Positions 27,059 through 35,308 of a stretch of DNA of 64,000 nucleotides are shown piece by piece. How positions within the stretch are numbered: position 1 is the stretch's first letter; each line of letters begins with the position of its first letter. A model generated the notes under the pieces. The model was not told where the DNA came from. It saw nothing but the letters and a program-made list of their open reading frames with translations, and did not search any database. Origin of the DNA: Flavobacteriales bacterium UBA6057 (GTDB lineage Bacteria > Bacteroidota > Bacteroidia > Flavobacteriales_G > Salibacteraceae); contig DIYJ01000018.1 in NCBI GenBank assembly GCA_002428995.1, positions 186,001 to 250,000 on the forward strand, read 5' to 3'. A program made the translations under genes and the position numbers.

Positions 27059-27817
27059 ATGAAGTTGATATCGTGGAATGTCAATGGCATTCGAGCCACT
27101 GTGAATAAGGGCTTTGAGCAAAGCCTCGCTCAAATGGATCCAGATGTGATCTGCCTTCAGGAAACCAAGGCACAAGACGACCAGGTGAGGGAAGCGCTCT
27201 TTGGTTCATCGTATGAGATACATAGCAACAGCGCGGTGAAGAAGGGATACTCGGGAACCGCTATTCTCTCGAAGCAAGCTCCAAAGCAAGTGGTGCGAGA
27301 CATGGGCATTGAAGAACACGATCAGGAGGGAAGAGTGTTGGCCGCTGACTTTGGAGATTTTTGGCTGGTAACGGTTTACACACCGAATTCGCAGCAAGGG
27401 CTTGCCCGGCTGGATTATAGGGAACAGTGGGACAAGGATTTTCTAGCGTATCTGCAAAAGCTGGAATCTGAGAAGCCAGTGATTGTGTGCGGAGACTTGA
27501 ACGTAGCGCATAAGGCCATCGATATCAAAAATGACAAGTCAAACTATAACAAATCGGCAGGTTATACCCAGCGTGAAATAGACGGAATGGACAACCTCCA
27601 GGAAGCGGGTTTTGTAGACACATTTCGACACTTCTATCCTGAAGAAGAGAAGTTCAGCTGGTGGAGCTGGAGAGCAAACGCCAGAGCCAAGAACATCGGT
27701 TGGCGGATTGACTATTTCCTGGCCAGCCAAAAATTGATGGATCGGGTAGAGGATGCTTTCATTCTCAATGAAATTGAAGGCAGTGACCACTGCCCCGTGG
27801 GAATTACGCTGAAGTAA
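27059..27817 (+). CDS. xth: Exodeoxyribonuclease III
   Basis: The 252-residue cytoplasmic enzyme has the ExoIII/APE1 motifs KLISWNVNGIRA, ICLQETKAQ (metal-binding Glu), VTVYTPNSQQG, VCGDLNVAHKAID (Asp/Asn pair), a WSWRANARAKNIGWRIDYFL region and GSDHCPVGI (final Asp-His pair). It cleaves at abasic sites and removes 3' blocks during base excision repair. The gene converges on selD with 5 nt between stop codons. A TTACTTTG sequence 16 nt before the ATG (27035-27042) resembles a -7 box with one mismatch. Confidence 0.95.
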   Translation: MKLISWNVNGIRATVNKGFEQSLAQMDPDVICLQETKAQDDQVREALFGSSYEIHSNSAVKKGYSGTAILSKQAPKQVVRDMGIEEHDQEGRVLAADFGDFWLVTVYTPNSQQGLARLDYREQWDKDFLAYLQKLESEKPVIVCGDLNVAHKAIDIKNDKSNYNKSAGYTQREIDGMDNLQEAGFVDTFRHFYPEEEKFSWWSWRANARAKNIGWRIDYFLASQKLMDRVEDAFILNEIEGSDHCPVGITLK

Positions 27818-27822
27818 GCGAC

Positions 27823-28872
27823 TTAAACGACTGTCAGTACCGTTTCCTTTCGAGCTGAGAGACTTCCAATGGCTTGGGCTTGCAAGCCGTGACTCTTCAA
27901 AAGCTGCTCTACTTCTTCGGCACTGCTCGGAGCTACAGAAATCAGCAGACCTCCATTGGTTTGCGGATCACATAGTACCTGCAATTGGGCTGCGCTGAGT
28001 TTAGACATTCGACTGCTGAATGCCTTGAAGTTTCTCATGGTATTGTCCGGCATCACGAATTGCTGGAGGTAAGGGGTGATGGCTTCTGTGAGAACAGGAA
28101 CCTGATCATAGTTGAGTTCAGCCGACAGTGAAGCACCCTCACATAGTTCCAAAAGGTGTCCTGCAAGGCCAAAGCCTGTGACGTCTGTCATGGCGTGTAC
28201 TTCCTTTATGGAGGCCAGGGCAGCGCCCACATCGTTGAGCTTTGTCATGAGTGAAGTCGCCAGCTTTTGATCTTCGTCAGAAGCCAATCCTCGCTTCATT
28301 GCGGTGCTCAGAATACCTACGCCCAAAGGCTTGGTGAGGTAAAGCAGGTCGCCTTCATGTGCCTGGCTGTTTTGCTTCAGGTTTTGCGTGTCAGCGGTTC
28401 CCGTTACTGCCAGACCAAAGAATGGTTCCTTGCTATCGATGCTGTGCCCACCTGCCAAAGGAATCCCCGCTTCCGTGCAAATGTTTCGGGCTCCTTCCAC
28501 CACTTTACCAGCCAGTGTGGCTCCCAGTTTTTCAATCGGCCATCCCAATATGGCAACTGCCATCAGCGGCTTTCCGCCCATGGCATACACATCGCTCAGG
28601 GCATTGGCTGAGGCAATCCTGCCGAAGTCAAAAGCATCATCTACAATCGGGGTGAAGAAGTCGGTGGTGCTGATGATGCAGGTGCCATTGTCGAGCTTCA
28701 TCACCGCGGCATCATCGCGGGTTTCTGCACCCACCAGCAAGTTTTCAAAGGCTTGCTGAGAACCACTTTGCTGCAAGATGTTCTCGAGATCGGCAGGCGC
28801 TATTTTACAACCACAACCCGAGCCATGGCTGAAGGCCGTAAGTTTTATCGCTTCTGATTCTTGTTTCTCCAT
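27823..28872 (-). CDS. selD: Selenide, water dikinase
   Basis: SelD converts selenide and ATP to selenophosphate, the cell's selenium donor. The 349-residue protein has the N-terminal active-site motif SHGSGCGCKIAP with Cys20, equivalent to Cys17 of the E. coli enzyme; it is a Cys form, not a selenocysteine form. Further signatures are the glycine/Asp ATP segment TRDDAAVMKLDNG, STTDFFTPIVDDAFDFGRIA, AGGHSIDSKEP, a LTKPLGVGILSTA segment and MTDVTGFGLAGHLLE. It overlaps selU by 28 nt and lies downstream of it, forming a two-gene operon. No selA or selB is visible in the window. Confidence 0.97.
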   Translation of the reverse strand: MEKQESEAIKLTAFSHGSGCGCKIAPADLENILQQSGSQQAFENLLVGAETRDDAAVMKLDNGTCIISTTDFFTPIVDDAFDFGRIASANALSDVYAMGGKPLMAVAILGWPIEKLGATLAGKVVEGARNICTEAGIPLAGGHSIDSKEPFFGLAVTGTADTQNLKQNSQAHEGDLLYLTKPLGVGILSTAMKRGLASDEDQKLATSLMTKLNDVGAALASIKEVHAMTDVTGFGLAGHLLELCEGASLSAELNYDQVPVLTEAITPYLQQFVMPDNTMRNFKAFSSRMSKLSAAQLQVLCDPQTNGGLLISVAPSSAEEVEQLLKSHGLQAQAIGSLSARKETVLTVV

Positions 28873-29858
28873 TCAATCAATGTTTGGGCTGCATCCTCAA
28901 AGCTTGAGTGTTCGATGGCCACGGAAAAGTCTGGTTTGGCATTGCGTTTCTGCATCGAGTGTTGGTAGCTGCTGTCGTAGTAGCGGAGGGCTAACTGTGC
29001 GGCTTCTTCTAACTCGCTCGCCCGCAGATGGTTGATGGCGGCCTTTGTAAACTGACCACCCATTCTGCGTTGGATGCGTTCAAAGGCCTTGATCAGGTTG
29101 TTAGTGGATGTTTGTCCGTAGAGGTCGCAAATGCTTTTGATACGCTCATCTTCTGAACGCTGAACCCACACCAAAGGAGCTTTGTGCATCTGGAGTATAA
29201 GTTCATGTGGCATGTAAACCTTTCCAATGGATCGACTTTCGTCCTCGATCCAAATCGTTTGCTTCGGATCGAATTGCATCAATCGATAGGCTACCTCGTT
29301 TTCAAACTGCTCAGTACTTGGTTGTGATCCCATCTGACCAAAAGCAGAGCCTCGATGGTTGGCCAATGCTTCCAGGTCCACGACTTGTTCACCCGCTGCT
29401 TGTAGTGCGGCCAACACTTCAGTTTTGCCACTTCCGGTAAAACCAGCAAGGTTGATCAGATTCAGCGGATGTTGGAATGATTCCAATGCCGCCCTTCTCC
29501 AGGTTTTGTATCCGCCAGGAATCAAGTCGATTTCAAATCCCGCTGTTTTCAGCAGCCAGGCCATCGACCCACTGCGCATGCCTCCACGCCAGCAATAGAG
29601 AGTAGCTGTTCTGCCATCACAGAGTTGTTCAGCATCTGCCACGAATCCGGAGAGTTTGGGCCCAACAAATTCCAGCCCGAGCTTCACAGCCTCGTCACGT
29701 CCTTTTTGCTTATAGCAGATGCCTACTTCATGACGTTCATCGTTTGAAAATATGGGGAAGTTGGAGGAACCAGGCAAACGTCCTTGTTCGAACTCTTTGG
29801 GAGTGCGCACGTCCAACACCGTCTTTTTTGCTTGCCAAAGAGCCCGGAAATCCGTCAT
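28845..29858 (-). CDS. selU: tRNA 2-selenouridine synthase
   Basis: This enzyme (also called MnmH or YbbB) replaces sulfur with selenium in the 2-thiouridine at wobble position 34 of tRNA, using selenophosphate. Residues 1-125 form a rhodanese domain with the catalytic Cys89 in YCWRGGMRSGSM. Residues 135-337 form a P-loop ATPase domain with Walker A GFTGSGKTE (139-147) and an EDESRSIG segment. The 337-residue length is normal for the family. The start is ATG 29858. It overlaps selD, the enzyme providing its substrate, by 28 nt, so expression is likely coupled. Confidence 0.95.
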   Translation of the reverse strand: MTDFRALWQAKKTVLDVRTPKEFEQGRLPGSSNFPIFSNDERHEVGICYKQKGRDEAVKLGLEFVGPKLSGFVADAEQLCDGRTATLYCWRGGMRSGSMAWLLKTAGFEIDLIPGGYKTWRRAALESFQHPLNLINLAGFTGSGKTEVLAALQAAGEQVVDLEALANHRGSAFGQMGSQPSTEQFENEVAYRLMQFDPKQTIWIEDESRSIGKVYMPHELILQMHKAPLVWVQRSEDERIKSICDLYGQTSTNNLIKAFERIQRRMGGQFTKAAINHLRASELEEAAQLALRYYDSSYQHSMQKRNAKPDFSVAIEHSSFEDAAQTLIEWRNKNQKR

Positions 29859-29909
29859 AAGAGCGAAGGTATCCTTCTCGAAAGAGAATTGTGACCCTTT
29901 CGAGCCGCT

Positions 29910-30557
29910 ATGAAACTGAAAACCGCCATTCTCCTCCTATTGCTGGGAGTCTGCTGGAGCACTCCAATGCTCTGTCAGATGCATGCCCATCAGACCGACA
30001 ATGCTAAAATGAAAGGAAGTGAGTGGCTGGAGGCTGATTCCATTGTTCCGCAAGTAAGTCGGGCATATATGGTTCTGAAAGTTCGCCCCTTTGCTACCCT
30101 CATGACTCCACTGCTAAGCAATTTTAAAGGCTTGGGCGGGGAAGTAGAAGTAGGGGTTCTGAAGCGGTTATCGTTGGCCTACGAATACCTCAGTTTTCGG
30201 AACGTAAGAAGAAACACAACCAACCAAGGGAGCAGAAACAACTTCAGCGTCAAGTGGTATTTGCCGGGTTTTGAGGTATGGAAGCCGTCCACGTCTATGG
30301 GAGGATTGTATCTGGAGTACTATCATTCTTACCTATCCAGGAACGAATACCAGCCATACAAACGAGGCCCCATCGAACAGGAGCTTACTTCACATGTGAA
30401 CGGCTTAGGGGTGGGATATCAAAGGATTACAAAGAAGCGGGTTGCCATAGGTGCCAATCTGGGTCTTGGAGTGTCAAACATTCGCAGGAGTGATGTTGCT
30501 GCGTATCGTGGGTTAGATGTGCGGGGCGGTCTTTCCTTCGGCTTTCAGCCGTTATAA
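29910..30557 (+). CDS. Outer-membrane beta-barrel protein, first of three tandem paralogues
   Basis: The 215-residue protein has a signal peptide (MKLKTAILLLLLGVCWSTPM, then LCQ) and alternating beta-strand patterns typical of small porin-like barrels (MVLKVRPFATL, GGEVEVGVLKRLSLAYEYLS, LGVGYQRITKKRVAIGANLG). The final strand GGLSFGFQPL ends without a terminal Phe. The core is paralogous to the two following genes: LK-V/A-RP at the first strand, GGE-E followed by R-L/T-S in the second, and a closing GLxFGF. The family resembles DUF3575-type barrels, without certainty. Function is unknown. Confidence 0.78.
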   Translation: MKLKTAILLLLLGVCWSTPMLCQMHAHQTDNAKMKGSEWLEADSIVPQVSRAYMVLKVRPFATLMTPLLSNFKGLGGEVEVGVLKRLSLAYEYLSFRNVRRNTTNQGSRNNFSVKWYLPGFEVWKPSTSMGGLYLEYYHSYLSRNEYQPYKRGPIEQELTSHVNGLGVGYQRITKKRVAIGANLGLGVSNIRRSDVAAYRGLDVRGGLSFGFQPL

Positions 30558-30622
30558 AAGATGAGGCCTGTCGCAGAGACAATTAAATGATGCTCTAAAT
30601 TGCAACCTGATTTGCCAGAATT

Positions 30623-31294
30623 ATGAACAAGTACTTCCCCAAGCTTATTCTCTTTTTCGCAGTATTGCTTTCTGTAACCCTCGCTTCTGGCCAGGACTTC
30701 AGCGTTCCAGGAAGTGATGGTGAATCTGGAACTCAAGCGGAGAATCCAGCAGATGCTTCCTCTCAGATACCAGCTACCCTTGCCCTCAAGGCGAGGCCCA
30801 TTGTCATGCTGGCAAATCCCGTTACCTGGAATTTTTACAGAACGGCAAATGGTGAGGTAGAGTGTATGACCTCTGAGCGTACCTCATTTTCGTTTGGATT
30901 CAATTATGCCTTCTTCGATTCCGAACAGTTCTTCCCGGATGACGATAGTCTATCCGTAGAGCTTTCGGCTCTCTCCTTTCGCCTGGAAGGACGCTATTAC
31001 TTTAAGAAGAAGAAACCGAAAGATTCCTATTACACCGGTGAAGGTTTGTTTCTCGGAGGCTACTACAAGGGAGTGTTTGACGTTCAGAATTTTACAGATC
31101 CTGCCGAACAGGATTCGCGCTCCTTTTCCAACATTTTAGGAGTCACCTTTGGCTACCAATCCATATCCACCAAGAGAATCATCGTGTCGCCTTTCATAGG
31201 ACTTGGCCTTGGTGTTTCAACTCTTTCCACGGGTGAATTTGGCATTCGACCAGACGTGCGTGCTGGCCTCACTTTTGGGTATCTTGCTTTCTAA
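30623..31294 (+). CDS. Outer-membrane beta-barrel protein, second of three tandem paralogues
   Basis: The 223-residue protein has an N-terminal signal (MNKYFPKLILFFAVLLSVTL, then ASGQ) followed by the acidic linker VPGSDGESGTQAENPADASS. The barrel begins LALKARPIVMLANPVTWNF, includes NGEVECMTSERTSFSFGF, FRLEGRYYFKKKK and GVTFGYQSISTKRIIVSPFI, and ends RAGLTFGYLAF, with a terminal Phe as expected for barrel assembly recognition. It lies 65 nt after the first paralogue and is probably cotranscribed with it. Function is unknown. Confidence 0.8.
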   Translation: MNKYFPKLILFFAVLLSVTLASGQDFSVPGSDGESGTQAENPADASSQIPATLALKARPIVMLANPVTWNFYRTANGEVECMTSERTSFSFGFNYAFFDSEQFFPDDDSLSVELSALSFRLEGRYYFKKKKPKDSYYTGEGLFLGGYYKGVFDVQNFTDPAEQDSRSFSNILGVTFGYQSISTKRIIVSPFIGLGLGVSTLSTGEFGIRPDVRAGLTFGYLAF

Positions 31295-31358
31295 ACCCAC
31301 ACCATTGAACGGACAGAAGAACAAGCGCTATTGCTACGTATCTGCTTTACCAAAGCTG

Positions 31359-32054
31359 ATGATGCTCGTTTTGTTGTTTGTATCCATGTCCCAGCTTTCA
31401 GCCCAGGTTTTGGATGTCCCTGGTAGTGATGCGTCTGACGATGCTCCGGTGGAGGCACCGGCAGAAAAGCCGTCAAAGTCGGAAACCACGGTTCAAAAGC
31501 CCGTGGCAAAGAGTCAGATCCGGTTGATTCTGAAAGCCAAGCCACTGTTGATGTTGGGCTCGTTGATGATGCTGAACGATTTCAGAAACATCAATGGAGA
31601 GCTTGAGGTGGCACTCTCCAGAAGACTCTCCCTTTCTATGGGAGGTTCCTATTACTATGTGAACTACAACAATCTTTTCAATACGGTTCCTGAGCCGGGC
31701 TTTCCCGGTTTTTTCGAGGCTTATTCCCTCCGCACAGAGTTGAGGTGCATCCTGGTCAAACGGAAGATGGTGGATAGCTTCGATTCCATGGAAGGACTAT
31801 ACCTGGGCGCCTATCACAAACTGGCCTCCTGGGAAGAACGCCTCACTTTTCAGGCTGACTTCTCTACTCGCCTGTTGGTGAACATTGTCGGCCTTACCAT
31901 GGGATACCAGTGGGTCTTTAAGAGAAGGATTTCAGTATCGCCCATGGCAGGGCTGGGTTTTGGTCTCGCCCGCGATACCGGCCCATTTGGCGCTGACTTC
32001 ATACCCGTACCTGACCTAAGAGGTGGTCTGTCTATTGGATATGTGATTTTCTGA
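31359..32054 (+). CDS. Outer-membrane beta-barrel protein, third of three tandem paralogues; start uncertain
   Basis: The frame contains a signal-like segment LPKLMMLVLLFVSMSQLSAQ followed by VLDVPGSDASDDAPVEAPAE, closely parallel to the second paralogue (FPKLILFFAVLLSVTLASGQ then DFSVPGSD). The barrel matches throughout (LILKAKPLLMLGSLMML, NGELEVALSRRLSLSMGGSY, TMGYQWVFKRRISVSPMAG, and GGLSIGYVIF with terminal Phe). The only nearby ATG (31359) lies within the hydrophobic part of the signal. The homologous start would lie about 5 residues upstream of PKL, where no ATG, GTG or TTG exists. A TTG at 31305 would add 18 residues including a basic segment. The start may be degenerate, or the gene may be impaired. 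Confidence 0.7.
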   Translation: MMLVLLFVSMSQLSAQVLDVPGSDASDDAPVEAPAEKPSKSETTVQKPVAKSQIRLILKAKPLLMLGSLMMLNDFRNINGELEVALSRRLSLSMGGSYYYVNYNNLFNTVPEPGFPGFFEAYSLRTELRCILVKRKMVDSFDSMEGLYLGAYHKLASWEERLTFQADFSTRLLVNIVGLTMGYQWVFKRRISVSPMAGLGFGLARDTGPFGADFIPVPDLRGGLSIGYVIF

Positions 32055-32133
32055 AGTGCCATCGGCTTCGTTTGAGGCTAGGCCAAACATTGAGTTGTGG
32101 AACTGTCTTAAATTCGTTCATCAACCTGATCCT

Positions 32134-33846
32134 ATGAGCTATCCTATTCTACGTACCGTTGCCGTTTGGGCATTCCTTCTTTTTTCGGTTGCACTTGTGG
32201 CACAGCCCAGTGTAGATGTGTGGAGCGTAACAACACCTCCATCTCCAACAAACTGTACCAATACCATCATCACTGTGAATGGGCAAAATGACGCGGCCAA
32301 CTATACCCTGGACCCGATCACGTTCAGCGTTGTGGGTACTACCATTACGGTGAACATCAATTACAACTCCGGATTCATCATTTTGCCTGCTTTTATGAGC
32401 TGGTCCCACAACGTGAACCTTGGTTCTTTGCCTCCCGGGAATTACAACATCGTGGCGAATGGCTCTTTGAATGGGAATTTCAACTCTTCAGCAACAGGTT
32501 TCATGACGGTCACAGCGTGCTGTCCAGCCATTGCTTCCTTTAACCTGAATGAGGATACGCTTTGCCTGGGTGATACGGTTGAATTTACCAGCACGAGTAC
32601 CGGACCGGTAAGCGGACAGAGTTGGGTGTGGGGAGGAAACACCATTTCAGTTACCAATAGTGGCTCCCAGGAGCTCACGCAATCCGGTCCTCAGGATTTG
32701 ATGCTCATCGTAACAGATGGTAATTGTTCTGATACTTCTACTCAGGTAGTGAATGTGCTCGCACCACCTGCAGTAGATCTGGGTAACGATACTTCCATTT
32801 GCGATGGGGCTACACTTATCAAAGGAGTGCCCGGAGGGTACGCAGGTTATGCATGGTCTGACGGTAGCACTGGGGCCAACGGTTCCATCAGTACCATTGG
32901 AGACCTTTCTGTGACAGTAACCAGCGCAGAGGGTTGTGTGAATTCAGATACGGTGTCCGTGTTGTCGCTCATTCCTCAATTGAGTGTTGAACTTGGCGCA
33001 GATACCGCTTTTTGCCCGGGGACTGTTTGGGAACTTGATGCGGGCAGTGGCTTTGACACCTATGAATGGTCCGGAGGTGAAACGTCACAATCCATCCTCG
33101 TGAGCGCATCAGGAGCTTACGTAGTGGAGGTGGGGGCAGCAGGATCTTGTTCAGGTCGGGATACACTTGAAGTATCCTATTTCTCACCGATCGACTACAC
33201 GCTGAGCGAAGGCATGGACAGTTGTGCGTCCCGAGAGTTGAACGCGAGCAGTGCGGGCATCTCCAATGTGCTTTGGTCTACATCCGAAACCAGTGCAACC
33301 ATTGAGGTTACCACCTCAGGAAGCTATTCCATCCTCATCACGGATTCAAACCAATGTGAGTATGAAGACACCATTGCTACCAATGTAGCCGCCCTGCCTA
33401 TAGTTGACCTTGGCGGTGATACGGTGATCTGCAACAATGCCAGCATTCTGCTTTCTTCAGGCACAATGGGAACAAACCTTTGGTCTGATGGCAGCACCAT
33501 GGATTCGCTGCAAGTCGGAGCTGGAAACCACTGGCTCCAAGTCACCGATGCCAATGGTTGTGTTGGTTCTGATTCGATCATGGTTACTGCCACGGAATGC
33601 CTCGGGATCAGTGCGGTGAATGCAATTGCGCTTCGTGTCTTTCCAAATCCAACAGCCGGTTTTGTGACCATCGACCATCCGATCTGGAGCTCTGCAGAAG
33701 TGTATGACCTGACCGGACGTTTAGTACTGAGTATTCCCGCTTCCAACGGCTCTCAAATCGATCTTACTTCCCTGGATCAAGGGGCATACACGTTGATCGT
33801 TCGGGGCGGCAATGGAGTAGCGACTGCGCGCCTGCAAAAGCAATGA
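32134..33846 (+). CDS. T9SS cargo protein with repeated Ig/PKD-like domains
   Basis: The start chosen is ATG 32134 (MSYPILRTVAVWAFLLFSVA, ending LVAQ), a normal signal peptide, rather than the upstream ATG at 32056. The 570-residue product contains repeats of about 80-90 residues opening with L-G-x-D-T-x-x-C and ending in a Trp-Ser/Asp-Gly pattern (YAWSDGSTGAN, YEWSGGETSQS, NLWSDGSTMDS). These are PKD/SprB-like extracellular modules. The C-terminus is a type A sorting domain (LRVFPNPTAGFVTIDHPIWS, AEVYDLTGRLVLSI, DQGAYTLIV). It is likely a surface adhesin-type protein. An 11-nt direct repeat (CCTCGGTTTTG at 33847 and 33872) follows the stop codon without clear meaning. Confidence 0.87.
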   Translation: MSYPILRTVAVWAFLLFSVALVAQPSVDVWSVTTPPSPTNCTNTIITVNGQNDAANYTLDPITFSVVGTTITVNINYNSGFIILPAFMSWSHNVNLGSLPPGNYNIVANGSLNGNFNSSATGFMTVTACCPAIASFNLNEDTLCLGDTVEFTSTSTGPVSGQSWVWGGNTISVTNSGSQELTQSGPQDLMLIVTDGNCSDTSTQVVNVLAPPAVDLGNDTSICDGATLIKGVPGGYAGYAWSDGSTGANGSISTIGDLSVTVTSAEGCVNSDTVSVLSLIPQLSVELGADTAFCPGTVWELDAGSGFDTYEWSGGETSQSILVSASGAYVVEVGAAGSCSGRDTLEVSYFSPIDYTLSEGMDSCASRELNASSAGISNVLWSTSETSATIEVTTSGSYSILITDSNQCEYEDTIATNVAALPIVDLGGDTVICNNASILLSSGTMGTNLWSDGSTMDSLQVGAGNHWLQVTDANGCVGSDSIMVTATECLGISAVNAIALRVFPNPTAGFVTIDHPIWSSAEVYDLTGRLVLSIPASNGSQIDLTSLDQGAYTLIVRGGNGVATARLQKQ

Positions 33847-33862
33847 CCTCGGTTTTGGCGAA

Positions 33863-34483
33863 TCAGTAATTCCTCGGTTTTGCAGGAGCATGAAAGAGCT
33901 TCTTGTTTGCCCAGGCGGTAACAAACGCGCTCCCTGCGCCCAACAGCGCCCCGGCCAATACATCGGTAGGGTAGTGCACGCCAAGGTGAATCCTTGAATA
34001 GCCTACTGCTGAGGCCCAGGCATAGGCAGGAGCTGCTACATACCATTTTGGGAAGGCCAGTGTCAAGGCTGTGGCTGTGGTAAAAGCATTGGAGGTATGT
34101 CCTGAGGGCAATGACGGACTCGAAGCATCCGTCAAAGGTTCGATCTGATTGTTTGCTTCAGAGGGTCTGTCGCGGTCGAGCGTATACTTCAAACCCAGTG
34201 TGAACACTGTATTGACCGCCATGCATTCTGCCAGGAAAAGGCCCTTGTGTTTCGTGGAGCGATTCATCTGCAAAAATCCACTTCCAAAAACGATGGAAGG
34301 GGCCAGCATGCTCACCGGTGAAGCTGTTTCTGAAGCCCATTTAAGAGGTGTGTCAAGCCCTGTTTGCCGGTTGGTATGAAGCTGCTCAAAGAGTTCTTCG
34401 TCAAAACCTTGACCGACCAGCGAGGTGGATGCTATGAGGGCTGAGACGATCAGCCTGGTGCGAAACAGGAGCAATCCTTTCAA
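33863..34483 (-). CDS. PAP2-family phosphatase (TTG start)
   Basis: The 206-residue membrane protein has the three PAP2 motifs: KYTLDRDRP (Lys99 to Pro107), SLPSGHTSNAFTTA (PSGH at 126-129) and GYSRIHLGVHYPTD (Arg164, His170, Asp174), so the active site is complete. A signal-like or membrane segment comes first (about 4-25) and Ala/Gly-rich helices follow. Such enzymes dephosphorylate phosphatidic acid, undecaprenyl pyrophosphate or lipid A. The start codon is TTG, overlapping the TGA stop of the upstream UBP-finger gene; there is no in-frame ATG before residue 59. This suggests translational coupling. Confidence 0.87.
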   Translation of the reverse strand: MKGLLLFRTRLIVSALIASTSLVGQGFDEELFEQLHTNRQTGLDTPLKWASETASPVSMLAPSIVFGSGFLQMNRSTKHKGLFLAECMAVNTVFTLGLKYTLDRDRPSEANNQIEPLTDASSPSLPSGHTSNAFTTATALTLAFPKWYVAAPAYAWASAVGYSRIHLGVHYPTDVLAGALLGAGSAFVTAWANKKLFHAPAKPRNY

Positions 34484-34740
34484 GCGTTTAGCTTGGCAAA
34501 TGCTTCATGTTCAAAGCAATACACCCAGTTTTCTCCGGGCTCGGCAGACCGAATCACAGGATGCTTATGACTGCGGGCGTGTTTGGAAGCATGTTTATTG
34601 GGAGAAGAGTCGCAGCAGAGCGTCACACCACAACTTTGACAGGTTCGCAGGTGAACCCAACGGTCTCCTGTCTTGACGCATTCCTCGCATTCATAGCCTT
34701 TGGGGTCTTTGAGTTCAAGTGTTTCAAAGTGTGTGCACAT
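34480..34740 (-). CDS. UBP-type zinc-finger protein
   Basis: The 86-residue protein carries a pattern of zinc ligands characteristic of the ZnF-UBP domain: Cys2/His4, CEEC (18-21), CQSC (34-37), and His50/His54/His57 in KHASKHARSHKH, with GENWVYCFEHE near the end. In eukaryotes this domain binds the ubiquitin C-terminus. Short stand-alone versions are found in many bacteria, where the target is unknown. It lies in an operon between a GNAT-like gene and a PAP2 phosphatase, and is likely cytoplasmic. Confidence 0.85.
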   Translation of the reverse strand: MCTHFETLELKDPKGYECEECVKTGDRWVHLRTCQSCGVTLCCDSSPNKHASKHARSHKHPVIRSAEPGENWVYCFEHEAFAKLNA

Positions 34741-34751
34741 GGTGTTCGGCT

Positions 34752-35063
34752 TTATTTGCGGTCTTTTAGGCGGAGGCGGAAGTGGGGATCGTAGAGTTCA
34801 TACCATTCAGGATGGCGTTTCACATAGGCTTCGATGAACGGGCAAAGCACCGCGATCTTGTATCCCTGATCACGGGCGTATTCCAACGAAACTCTGGCTA
34901 GCTCTGTTGCTACTTTTTTATTGCTGATGCTTTTGGGAACTCCCGTATGCATGAAATACATGGTGTTTCCGCGCATCTTGTATACCATTTCTGCTTCGTT
35001 TTCCCCTTCCGAGTACACAAATCTGGTGTTCTCGGGCTCGTGAATGATTTCTGGTTTTTCCAT
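34752..35063 (-). CDS. Small GNAT-like N-acetyltransferase (Acetyltransf_CG type)
   Basis: The start is ATG 35063 (MEKPEIIHEPENTRFVYSEG); the frame upstream is not coding-like. The 103-residue protein matches the compact YjdJ-type acetyltransferases: MVYKMRGNTMYFMHTGVPKS, then NKKVATELARVSLEYARDQG (short acetyl-CoA-binding helix) and CPFIEAYVKRHPEWYEL, a motif typical of the family. Substrate unknown. It is the first gene of the operon with the UBP-finger and PAP2 genes, separated from the former by 11 nt. Confidence 0.87.
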   Translation of the reverse strand: MEKPEIIHEPENTRFVYSEGENEAEMVYKMRGNTMYFMHTGVPKSISNKKVATELARVSLEYARDQGYKIAVLCPFIEAYVKRHPEWYELYDPHFRLRLKDRK

Positions 35064-35308
35064 GCGTTGGAGTATGATTACAATGTTAGCGCAAAAAGCT
35101 TCTTTCTGGTAAAGAAGTGTCATGCACAGCGATGGGAATAAGAAGTTTAATGGGGGTGTGCACATCCCGTCTCCTGAACCAAAACAAGCGTTCCCAAAGC
35201 CAGAAGTAGCGTTGCTTATTCCCTTCCGATGAAGGCCTCAACGGCAACATAGATTTGAGCGATTGATCCACTCAGGACCATCCGTCAAACCTTAAATCTA
35301 TCATCAAT

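Noticed and set aside
27860..28872. Selenocysteine in SelD
   Set aside because: The active-site position is encoded as Cys (GCGCK); no in-frame TGA is present.
33847..33882. Direct repeat CCTCGGTTTTG twice after the T9SS stop at 33846
   Set aside because: Too short and without structure or neighbours that would make it an attachment site; probably chance.
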